Below the pieces are notes generated by a model. It had not been told where the DNA came from. It did no database searches and saw only the letters and a program-made list of their open reading frames with translations. Positions 12,641-22,984 of a DNA stretch of 64,000 nucleotides are shown in pieces (the stretch's first letter is position 1; the number at the start of each line of letters is the position of its first letter). Origin of the DNA: Castor canadensis (lineage: Eukaryota; Chordata; Mammalia; Rodentia; Castoridae); NCBI RefSeq assembly GCF_047511655.1, contig NC_133392.1, forward strand, positions 89,583,042 to 89,647,041, read 5' to 3'. A program made the position numbers and the translations under genes.

Positions 12641-13499
12641 TAGTGTCTTTATAATTATTGCTTAAATATTAGAGCAGAGTAGAAATATGTCAGAAATACT
12701 AGGCTTTGGACCACCTAACACACATGTTAAAAGTACTCATGGAGGAAATTTTCTAGTAAGAAGCAAAATAAATCTAAGAATCAATAAGATATGGGAAATA
12801 AGTAAATGTCAGTGAATAATTTAGTAAACTTTCTTGTCTAAAAAGTAATGAATAGCAACAAAAATCTGTTAAGCTGTTCTATGGAAGAGCAGTTAAACTT
12901 GAGCACCAAGATGAGGCAGATTGGTGTTTCAATCTGGGGAGAGACAAGAGCCTGCTGAGTATTTCTGTTGGAAGTGAAGAGGTTGAGAAATACAGCTATT
13001 GATAAACTGTGGAATTCCATTACTACATAAATAAATAAATGAATAATAAATATAAAAATAGGCTATAAGTTGAGAAAGCTGCAGAAAAATAAAATCATTT
13101 TACATGATCTTCAAACCAGCAGAGTGAAATTCAGCCTATCCAATGAAAGTTAGGAAAAGAAGAAAAGAGAAGAAACAAAAAGGAAATCCATAAAATGGAA
13201 AATGTAAAAGAAGGTGGTAGATATAAACCTATGTGAATTGGTTAAGGTCACTTTTAGTAAGGTAGAGATTCATGGCTTAGATTTTTTAAAAGATGCAATA
13301 ATATGCTATCCATAGAGATAGCATATTGCTTAAAATGATATTGTTATAACAATTCCAAGATTATATAGTTGCAAAATAAATTGTAAGAAAGGTGGGATAT
13401 TTGTAATAGGTAATGCAAAAGACAAAATCAGCTGAACAGGGAAATTTTTATTTTGCCTCATTATACCTTTGCACAATAGCTTACTAGCTCAAAGATTGT

Positions 13500-14085
13500 A
13501 ATCATTCATAACAGAGCTCTTTGTTCCTATCCTGATCACTCCCAGTATACTTCCCAGCACAATCTCTAAATGCAAACAAGATCTTGGCCTGTGGCTGCAT
13601 TTTGCAGTCATTATGCATTGTCTACTGCACAAAGTTCAATAACTTTCACAGGCTATTCAAAGCCTTCTTGATTTGTATTTCCCCATGGTCTTCTTACTCT
13701 TTTCCTTCCTGTCTTTGCTTTATGCTTTGGGATAAAACATTTACACTTTTCTTTTCCTTTTTAATTTTTATTCCCTCCAAAAAACATTTACACTTTTCTA
13801 AATGGAACATTCTGTCTTTCATTTACATTCTTTTGCCTATTAGTTTCTTTCTGGCCAGAGTTTCCTTCTTCTTTTTGTATTTATCTCTCAAGACTTAGAT
13901 GAGATGCCACTTCTGTTATGATTTCTTCTTTGTGCTCCTGTGATATATCACATTATGTTAAATTACTTTACTCATTTGTTTGTCTCCCCTACTAAACTGT
14001 AAGCCACAGGAGGGTAGGGACTATATGTAACCAGCCTTCAGTGTGGTACTTGTCACGTAGTAAACGTTATGCTCAATGAGTAAAT
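13500..14085 (+). mobile_element. L2 LINE 3' end
   Basis: L2 3' landmarks: GATGAGATGCCACTTCTGTT, GTTTGTCTCCCCTACTAAAC, TGTAAGCCACAGGAGGGTAG, GGACTATATGTAACC and GTACTTGTCACGTAGTAAAC. A short A/T insert breaks it at about 13,740-13,800. Confidence 0.75.
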
Positions 14086-14133
14086 TCACTAACAAATATT
14101 GTGTCCCCATGCTAAGCAGTGTTACACTCAAAC

Positions 14134-14494
14134 TGTTATGGTTTGAATATGAAAATTTCCCGAATAGGATCATGTGTTGAATCCTTGGTCCTTAGCTGAT
14201 GGCGCTATTTTGGGAGGTTCTGTAACCTTTAGGAGGTAGGGCTTAGTTGGATGAAGTACGTCATTGGGGGCTGTGTCTTTGAAAGCTATACCTAGTCCTC
14301 AGTCACTTCCTTGCTCTTTGCTTCCTGTCCACTGTAAGGTTAAATTTCTGCCACATGCTCCAACTGCCACAGTGCACATGGGACAAGCAACCATGAACTG
14401 AAACCACTGGAATCATGAGCCCAAATAAATCATTCCTCCCTTAGTTGTTCTCTCAGGTATTTTGGTCACAGTCACACAAAAGTAACTAATACAT
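14134..14494 (+). mobile_element. Solo LTR, MaLR group
   Basis: A single LTR relic from TGTTATGGTTTGAATATG to AAGTAACTAATACA, with GGTCCTTAGCTGATGG and CCCAAATAAATCATTCC inside. No internal region. It looks like a longer relative of the 7.0-kb copy, and old. Confidence 0.75.
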
Positions 14495-15089
14495 AGACTG
14501 GTAGGTAAGAAAATAATTTAGGAAGTAGGTTCTGTGTATAAAGTTGCAATTAATGGCTTATTTAGCTCAAAAAAGAAACAAGTTCTGATCTGAAACACTA
14601 ATTGCATCATATGAATACTTGGCAGGACTCTTTTGTTTGCTGGTGATAGAAAACCAAGTCAAGTAAGTTTATACACATATAAAGGACATTGTCTCACTGC
14701 AGAGGCAAGGTTTCCCCTCAAGCTTGGGCATAGGGAGACTGGGGAAACTAAGGACATGAATGTAGCCTGGCTTTTGCCAATCTCTTGGCCTCTCCTTTTA
14801 TGTCAACTTCTTCCTTCAATAGGAAAAATGTGCAGAGATTAGACCTGAACCCATAGTTTTGCTGCCAGAGTCACACTGGTCACCCCTACCTCTGATTCAA
14901 AAAGGCTTGGAGAAGAGCATGATAAGCCTGCTGTGAGTCAGGTACCCACCCTGAATGAGTGAGTCACCTGGAACCAGGAGCAGACACTGATCTGCCTGAG
15001 TCAGTTCCTTACTCTTGGTGAGTCAACCATAAAGGTAGCAAGGTCAGTTACCCAAAGACACAAGAAGCGGGGATGGTTTCAATCCTTGC

Positions 15090-15240
15090 TTCTCCAAGCA
15101 ACACCCTTAGCATCATCTATGACTCATTCAGAATGAAGACTCCTGGGCCTCAGAATCTACCAAACTAAAATCTGGGTTTTAACTGTCTCCCTGAGTGATG
15201 TGTGTGTACATCCAAGTAAGAGGAGCACGGGGCACATTAA
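15090..15240 (+). mobile_element. MER5A-type hAT transposon remnant
   Basis: Landmarks ACACCCTTAGCATCATC, CTCCTGGGCCTCAGAATCTA, TTTTAACTGTCTCCCTGAGT and GATGTGTGTGTACATCCAAG follow the MER5A order. More diverged than the 3.8-kb copy. Confidence 0.55.
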
Positions 15241-15579
15241 CCAGAAACACCTGTTCTCTATTTCTTCTGGGGGTGGGACCATTAGTCCTGATTTTAAGTT
15301 GTGGAAGGAGGCAATACAAGGAAATGTTTGCAAGATCATCTCAACTGTTTAAAATAAATTATGAAAAAAATTAGTTTTCCTTTGGAAGAAATTTTACATA
15401 GAAATATTCACTATTTTTGTCTGGGATAGCTTGTCACATATGCAAGGAAGTAGACATTTCAACTTCCTTTATCAGTTTTATAACAAATTCAAGTATTCTT
15501 AATTCACATACCAGAGACTTGATATAGGCTCCTAGAAATCACTATTTCTGGATCAGTGAATGTTTTCCTTCTTCATTGT

Positions 15580-15895
15580 TTTTTTATATTTTGTGGTGCT
15601 GGGGGTTGAACTCAGGGCCTTATGCTTGCTAGGCATGCATTCCACCACTTGAGCCACCCTGCCAACTCCTTTTTGTAGTTTTTTGTTTGTTTGTTTGCAG
15701 TACTGCTTTTTTTTTTTTTCTAGTGCCAGGGCCTACACCTTGAGCCACTCCACCAGCCCTTTTTGTGATGGGTTTTTCAAGATAGGGTTTCTCTTGAAAC
15801 TGTTTGCCCAGGGATGGCTTTGAACTGCCATCTTCCTGATCTCTGCCCCTGAGTAGCTAAGATTACAGATATGAGTCACTGGTGCCCAGCTTGTG
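15580..15895 (-). mobile_element. Composite ID + B1-like SINE pair
   Basis: Reverse strand. An ID-like unit at about 15,590-15,672 (GGGGGTTGAACTCAGGGCC) is followed at 15,700-15,893 by a second unit with an ID remnant (CCTTGAGCCACTCCACCAGC) and a B1-like part (TTTGCCCAGGGATGGCTTTG, GATTACAGATATGAGTCAC). This fused order is the lineage's composite SINE. Confidence 0.82.
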
Positions 15896-16110
15896 TTGGT
15901 TATTTTTGAGATAAGTTGTCACTTTATACCTCGTCTGGCCTGGACCACAATTCTCCTGTTTCTGCTTCCCCATATATCTGGAATGACAAGCATGCACCAC
16001 TGCACATAGGTATCTCACAAACATTTTTCCTGATCTGGCCTTGAGCCACCTCCCAAGTAGCTATGATGACAGGGTTAAGCCACCACATCTTGCCTGGTTT
16101 TTTTGAATTT
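15895..16110 (-). mobile_element. B1-like SINE, dimeric, decayed
   Basis: Reverse-strand B1 landmarks twice: GGCCTGGACCACAATTCTCC with GCATGCACCACTGCACA, then CTGGCCTTGAGCCACCTCCC with TAAGCCACCAC. It directly follows the composite SINE beside it. Confidence 0.6.
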
Positions 16111-16334
16111 CACTCACACACTATGTTTCCTCCACATGGTCCTGATTTAACAGTTGAACACTGGCCATGATAACTCCCAGTGTGGTTGTATGGTAGCAAT
16201 ATGTCTTCTGGCTTTGTATAAGAGTGGGTTGTATCAACCAGTCACCAAGTGTGAGATGCTCGGTCCTCGGTACTGGAAGACAGTAAAATGGTGTGGAAGC
16301 TTTTCTTTTTATTTGTTTCCAAAAATTTGTCTTA

Positions 16335-17385
16335 CTTTATTTTTTCTAATCGTTGCGCTGGGTGGGGGTACATTATAGCATTTACAAAAGATTCTTACAG
16401 TGTATCAAATGTATCATGCTTGAATTCACTCCCTCCACTTCTCTCTTTCATCCTCCCTCCCCTGCTTCCTGGAACAGTTTCAACAGGTATCATTTTTGCA
16501 TTTATATATTATGTGTATATTATTTGCAGCATATCCATCCTCCTCCCCTTTCCCCGCCACCTCCCCCCTCACACGGGTGCCATCCCTCTTTCCCCACAAG
16601 AACCTGTTCTCCAATTTTGTAGAAGAAAAAATATAAAAGATAAAAAGAAAAATATGGTGTTTCTGCTAGTTTGAGATAAAGATAGCTACACAGGGAGTTT
16701 GCTTATGTGGTTTCCATGCATATATGTATTAAAACCCCAATTTGTTCATCTCTACCAGACCTCTTCACTCCTCCCTAGTCTACTTCTCATGGTGGCTACA
16801 GGAAGCTTAAGATTTCTGTATTCATTCCTGTGCAGTGGGCACATCAACCTCATTCAACTTTTTGGTTTCCTTCCCTTTTCCTATTCCTCCCATGAGCTCT
16901 CTCCCCTTAGTGTGTGACCCATGTCCAGTAATCTTGCTGAATTTGTTTTAGGTCTATAATCCACATGTGAGGGACTCAGTTAGATGGACTTCTGAGCCTA
17001 ACTTTGCTTAAGATGATATTCTCCACTTCCATCCATTTATCTGCAAATGACAAAATTCCTTCTTCTTTGTAGCTGAGTAAAATTCCATTGTGTATAAATA
17101 CCACATTTTCTTGATCCATTAATCAGTAATGGGGCATCTTGGCTGTTTCCATAACTTGGCTATTGTGAATAGTGCTGCAATAAACCTAGGTGTGCAGGTG
17201 CCTTTGTAATAATCTGACTCATGCTCCTCTGGGTATATCCCTAGGAGTGGTATTGCTAGATCATATAGCAGGTCTACTTTTAGTGTTTTAAGGATCCTTG
17301 ATATTGTTTTCTATAGTGGTTGTACTAGCTTACATTCCAACCAGCAGTGTGAGGGTTGACAAGATTCACTTATATATTGAGTTAG
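16335..17385 (-). mobile_element. 5'-truncated older L1
   Basis: The 3' UTR and the end of ORF2 of an L1 in the same orientation as the 22-31 kb element. Shared landmarks include the plus-strand strings AAAATTCCATTGTGTATA, GGGGCATCTTGGCTGTTTCC and GGTTGTACTAG. The 3' UTR differs from the big copy (GGGTGGGGGTACATTATAGC), so it is another, older subfamily. It is cut off before the reverse transcriptase domain. Confidence 0.85.
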
Positions 17386-17389
17386 CAGC

Positions 17390-18010
17390 AGGATTCTTGT
17401 GTTTTCCAATCTTTTCTTCATGTGCATTGCTTTTTGACAACAGAAGATTTGTTTTTTGATTTCATAGAACAAAAAATATTTCAAAAATCAATCATTCTCC
17501 CTCTTTTCTCAGAAAATCAGAACTTTTACAAAAATCAGATTGCCTTTGCTACTGGTCAAAACAAAGATTGATAATGGACTCTGAATGGATTAAAGCACGG
17601 CTCCAAAGGAAGACTGACCTTCTACAGAGATGTTTCTGTCATTTGTTGCTGATAAATTCAATAAAAAATATGGTAGTCTTTTGTAATAGCGCTACCTTTT
17701 GGTTAATGCTTTAAATCATTTTAGATGATTTTTTTCTCTGAAGACAGAAAGGGATGAGAAAGTATCTGAAATCACTTTCAGAATTCAGATTCAAAGTCCT
17801 ACTAGGTTCTCAAACCATCTAGAACACAGTGATAAGATTTTTATAGGGAAAAGAGAGAGCTAATTAGGCTAATTAGTTTTAAATACAGAAGCGTTTTTGG
17901 AGAACTCATTTTTATACATAGGAAAATGGAGACAAGAATGTTTCTGAGTAACAAAATAGACTTTATGGCAAATGAGAGACTGTGCATCTGTCTTTCCCAG
18001 TTTTTCTGTC
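17390..18010. other. Intergenic, nothing recognised
   Basis: Unassigned A/T-rich sequence. No long frame on either strand. Confidence 0.45.
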
Positions 18011-18014
18011 CCAT

Positions 18015-18310
18015 CAAAAACCTGGGTGGTGGTACATGACTTCAATCCTAGCTATTAGGGAGATGGAGGATCAAGGTTTGAGGCCACTCTGGACAAAAGT
18101 TATTGAACCCCCCCCCATCTAAACAAAGCTGGGCATGTTAGTGCACATTTGTAATTCCAGCCATGTGGGAGGCATAGGTAGGAAGATCATGGTCTGAGAC
18201 CATCCATGGACAAAAAGCAAAAAATACATGAAAAATAACTAAAGCAAAAATGGGCAGGGGGTGTGACTTAAGTGGTAGAGTCATTTTCTATAGGCCCTAA
18301 CACTTATAGA
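18015..18310 (+). mobile_element. Composite B1-B1-ID SINE
   Basis: Two B1-like units (TGGTGGTACATGACTTCAAT; GGGCATGTTAGTGCACATTT) are followed by an ID-like end (GTGTGACTTAAGTGGTAGAG). The two B1 units are separated by a C-run and AAACAAAGC. Confidence 0.8.
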
Positions 18311-18447
18311 AAGGCAGTCAATGCTATTGAGTCTCAACTGCTTTTCCTCTTATTCTTTATCTATGGCTTAACAGGACACTCCATAAAAAGTAAGAAGTGA
18401 AAGAAGGAAGAACCATATTGCAACAGACAGACTAGAGAAGTAGACAC

Positions 18448-18766
18448 TATTAGCCCAGTGCAGTAGCTCACTCCAGTAATCTTATCTACTCAGGAAGTAA
18501 AGTTTAGGAGATCACAGTTTAAGGCTAGCCCTGGTAAAAAGTTCATGAGACCCCATTTCAACCAGTAAAAAGCTGGAAAAGATGGTATGCCCCTGGTCAT
18601 CGCATCTACACAGGAAGCATAAATAGGAAGGTTGAGATCCAGACTAGCCTGGGCATAAATATGAGATCCTACCTCAAAAATAACTAAAGCAAAAAGGAAC
18701 TGGAGCATGGCTCAAGTGGTACAGTGCAAGGCCCTGAGTTCAAATACTAGTACTGCCAAAAAAGAA
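18448..18766 (+). mobile_element. Composite B1-B1-ID SINE
   Basis: First B1 unit CAGTGCAGTAGCTCACTCC, second B1 unit AGATGGTATGCCCCTGGTCA and GACTAGCCTGGGCATAAATA, then the ID-like end CATGGCTCAAGTGGTACAGT and GCCCTGAGTTCAAATACTAG with an A-rich tail. It is the clearest three-part SINE in the window. Confidence 0.85.
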
Positions 18767-18769
18767 ATA

Positions 18770-19511
18770 GACAGTATTGAATTATTATATGACCTATGAT
18801 CTTTTACAATAATTTGAGGAAACATACCTTGTCTAGCCTATGGTAAAGTGTTTCCCTTCCTTTTCTGAATATATGGTTGAACTGTTTCTGAAACAGCAAC
18901 TACGCATTTGAATTCTAATGAAATTAGAGTAGCCAAGGACCACCATCTTCACTTGGTCCAAAGACACTGTACAGACAGCAGCTGAAGTGTTTCTCTTTCA
19001 GAAAGTAAACTCTTGTGAGAAAACCATCCAGACTGCTGGTTACCCAGAAGTCAAAACATAATCAATTTTTCCAGCAACTTTTTCAATCTACACCAAATTG
19101 TAAGACTATCTAGGGGATGAAAGTCTGAGAAGATCCCAAATATAAACACCCTTGTTGCCAAGCACCAAGCTGCCCTATAGGCCATTCTGGGAGAATCAAG
19201 CTCAGCCAGTCTGATATGCCTCTTTACTATGGCAGCTTTACTGTTTGGCATTAATCAGGAATAAATAACATCACTGAGTTTCCCAGGTAAGTAAAGTCTA
19301 ACTCAGCCTAAAATCTTAATTTTAACTGTTTTCATAGTTAACTTTCTAAGAGAGGATATACTTGACTATAGTATGACTTTTTTCTTTCTCAACATTGTTT
19401 AGCTTTTGTATTATATAGTTTTTTTTTGATGTATGTAAGAACCTTTGTTCTGATAATAAATAATGTGTGTTGGAAAACAAACAATTTAAAGAAGGAAATT
19501 TTAACTGAGTG

Positions 19512-19549
<38 letters not shown>

Positions 19550-20625
19550 GTATACACTTTCTCTTAAACCATTAAGACCAAACTTATTTATTCAAGCATT
19601 TATAAAGTGGAACATTATATACTATGAACAATCCACCAAAAGACTGATTTGGAATGAAAATGAAGGCGATCATAGAGGTGATGAGATTAAATAATATTGA
19701 CTTGAAGCTAAGCACAGAAAAGTAGGTTTACTTACCTAATTTATATAACTCATAAGTACAAAGGTATTTTTAAAGCATTACCTCCCATTTTAAATGGGAA
19801 GACTTCATCATATAAGCACATAATTTACTATTATTGTTGAAGTTGTTTTCAATTCATGATCTTTGTTAGCAATTTTAGTTATTTCTTTACAATATGTGGC
19901 TGGACATAAACTGATGTGTCAAAGCATAAAGATTTTTATGGCCCTTGACATTATCCACTGCTTTCTAGAAAGACAGTGCTCAAATATAGCCCATGAGACA
20001 GGATATGAGAGAGTAGACCTCCCAGCACTTGATAGTATCAGTGCTTAAAGATGCCTTTATTGGTTTGAAGATTAAAGGTAATTTAATTTGCTATTAAATG
20101 GATTTTGTTGTTGTTAGTAATCATTAGCTCACAGCACACAGAAAATTAGGAATGGAAGATACCCTCATTCTCTGATGAGGAAAATGAACAAACAGATCAG
20201 TCCTAAGTGCATATGCTCTTCTCTGCTATTCTCAGTTACCTTTGTCACAGCTTATTATTCAGGGACAATAAATCACCACCAGGCATGCATATTTAGTTCC
20301 TGACAACTACCTAACAACTATGTTATGATAAATTAGCAATTCCATCAACATGTTATCCAGCACAGGAACAGAAAGCAAAACAAACAAACCAGCTAGGCAA
20401 CTAACCTGGAACATTGCTAGCAAATTTGATTGACACACAATGTGAAAGTCAATGGCAATGAGTCAACAGGTTGTCCCCTTATTTCCTGGTTCTTGGCTGT
20501 GTCTTAAATGTATATAAGGAAAGTAAGCATACAAATAAATTCAAAATGTTTCCTCATGTGGAACCTCATAAAGTGCTTCCTGCACACAGAAATATAAAAT
20601 GTAGAACCTTTCCTGTATGTACAAG
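18770..20625. other. Intergenic, AC repeat only
   Basis: No gene seen. Short frames at 19,051-19,251 and 19,863-20,048 lack any recognisable family. Confidence 0.45.
19514..19549 (+). repeat. (AC)n microsatellite
   Basis: Pure AC run of about 36 bp. Confidence 0.95.
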
Positions 20626-20627
20626 AT

Positions 20628-20722
20628 CCTTTTTTTTTTTTTTTTGGTGGTACTGGGGTTTGAACTCAGGGCCTCACATTTTTTAGGCAGGTGCTCTACC
20701 ATTTGAGACACTCCACCGACCT
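20628..20722 (-). mobile_element. ID-like SINE
   Basis: A poly-T start (its A tail) followed by TGGTACTGGGGTTTGAACTC and GGTGCTCTACCATTTGAGAC: a reverse tRNA-like unit with B and A boxes. Confidence 0.85.
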
Positions 20723-20984
20723 ATACAAGATACTTGAATATGGAAGCTGGGTCACGTGACAAAAAATTAGATACATACAAGGAAAATATTTGAAAATTCT
20801 ATTCTGAAGAGCAAAATGTAAAAAATGCCGGTTAACATGAGATTTTCGTTTGCTATGTCAGATAAGCTCAAATGTTATTAAAGTTCCCTGTACTATTACT
20901 CTAGAAATAGCTACTGGTTGTCTTGCCTCCATCAGTGACCATAAGGCAGGCTCATTAGAGACGGAGATGGATTCATGTAGAGAG

Positions 20985-21245
20985 AGAGGTGGTTTAAAGT
21001 AGCAGAACTGCCTAGGAACGACATGCTCTTTGCCATGCCTGGCTGTATGACCTTACTCAATTTGTTGAACCATTCTTTGCTTTGGCCTCCTGATTTGTTA
21101 AGTGTGGGTAATAAATATTACCAACCTTACAGAATTTCTGGGAAGAAAAATAAGACGCCCTAACAGAAGCTCTTAGTAGAACAGTGCCTACCACGTTGTA
21201 AATGCTCAGTAAATACTAGCTGTGATTATTAGAGCTAAGCGATAG
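20985..21245 (+). mobile_element. MIR SINE
   Basis: Sense MIR: TGTATGACCTTACTCAATTT, GCCTCCTGATTTGTTAAGTG, AACAGTGCCTACCACGTTGT and AATGCTCAGTAAATACTAGC. Confidence 0.75.
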
Positions 21246-21474
21246 TAAATATTCTAAGTGTTCTAAATGTTTCTACTAAGGAAATAGTTGGCCTCCACTC
21301 TCTTCAATATGCTAATAGCTTATGAATAGCATTAGTGTAATTGTAGCTATGTTTCTGGAGCCAGCCTGCCAATGAGTTAACCTGAAAATGCTTCTTGACA
21401 TGGGGAAAAGAACACCTGAAAATCTGAGGCATGTGTAACGCTGGTCCAGATCCTACAGCTGGGTTTGTTTCCAG

Positions 21475-21600
21475 AGAGGCAGTACAGTGGTCTTCAGAGT
21501 CACACTCTGAGTTTAATACTGCCTCAGTCAGAGAGCAGATAGATTATTAAACTCTAGGTCTTAGTTGTCTATCCGTGCAGCCTTTTGATAGGACATTCCT
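21475..21600 (+). mobile_element. MIR SINE fragment
   Basis: MIR 5' half: CAGTACAGTGGTCTTCAGAG, CTCTGAGTTTAATACTGCCT and ATTATTAAACTCTAGGTCTT. It is more decayed than the copy 230 bp before it. Confidence 0.5.
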
Positions 21601-22218
21601 TCCCTCTGAGCGTTCTTCTCTAGACCTTCACTGGCTGTCCCTTTCCAGAGCTGGCGTCATGGGCAGCAGATCTGTGTAGTCACGTATGAACCTGTACTCA
21701 GAAAGGGCCTTATGCATGTCTTAATGCTCTGCAGTAGTTATCTTGAAATTCCCAATGAAAGCATCTTTGAATTTGTGTTTTATAAGGGAAGAATAATGGG
21801 ACTGTGGAAAATGTGCTTAGTTATTCCTTCCTTCCTCATCAGTAAGCCAAAGGCAGACAGCATCAATAGAATGTGAACATAGCAAATAAAATGAAAATAC
21901 TTGAGGCAATTTTATGCATGAGTTTCATGGTTCTGAGAAACACAATACACATGTGTGAACTACAAAATACACATTGTGTATTCAAAACCCAAGTTAAAGC
22001 TCTTATTTAAAATTATATCTAAAGCTGTCATTGAAAGATGAATGGTGAAATGCGTATGAATTCTTTAAAATTATAATTTTCTGTACTCAGAACATTACAT
22101 GACTAATCAAACACCATGAAAAGTCAAGAAGCATTGTAGAAGGAAGGAAAAAAGGTTTTTTTTTACCTTTTTTTTTCTTTTATTATTCATATGTGCATCC
22201 AAGGCTTGGATCATTTCT

Positions 22219-22282
22219 CCCCCCTGCCCCCACTCCCTCCCTTACCACTCACTCCGCCCCCTACCTCTCCCCCCCACCCCCT
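22219..22282 (-). repeat. G-rich tract in the L1 3' UTR
   Basis: The plus strand is almost all C and T with runs of 5-8 C, so the L1 RNA strand has repeated G-runs able to form G-quadruplexes. Such a tract is a known feature of many mammalian L1 3' UTRs. Confidence 0.7.
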
Positions 22283-22984
22283 CAATACCCAGCAGAAACT
22301 ATTTTGCCCTTATTTCTAATTTTGTTGTAGAGAGAGTATAAGCAATAATAGGAAGGAACAAGGGTTTTTGCTGGTTGAGATAAGGATAGCTATACAGGGC
22401 ATTGACTCACACTGATTTCCTGTGTGTGGGTGTTACCTTCTAGGTTAATTCTTTTTGATCTAACCTTTTCTCTAGTTCCTGGTCCCTTTTCCTATTGGCC
22501 TCAGTTGCTTTTAAGGTATCTGCTTTAGTTTCTCTGCGTTAAGGGCAACAAATGCAACCTAGTTTTTTAGGTGTCTTACCTATCCTCACCCCTCCCTTGT
22601 GTGCTCTTGCTTTTATCATGTGCTCAAAGTCCAATCCCATTGCCCTTGATCTAATGTCTGCATATGAGGGAGAACATATGATTTTTGGTCTTTTGGGCCA
22701 GGCTAACCTCACTCAGAATGATGTTCTCCAATTCCATCCATTTACCAGAGAATGATAACATTTCGTTCTTCTTCATGGCTGCATAAAATTCCATTGTGTA
22801 TAGATACCACATTTTCTTAATTCACTCATCAGCGGTGGGGCATCTTGGCTGTTTCATAATTTGGCTATTGTGAATAGTGCCGCAATAAACATGGATGTGC
22901 AGGTGCCTCTGGAGTAACCTGTGTTACAGTTTTTTGGGTATATCCCCAAGAGTGGTATTGCTGGATCATATGGTAGATCAATGT

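Noticed and set aside
20628-20722. Possible tRNA gene (A and B boxes)
   Set aside because: It does not keep a full cloverleaf, has an A tail and occurs as a repeated family: an ID-like SINE. The same holds for 2,308-2,398 and 47,088-47,180.
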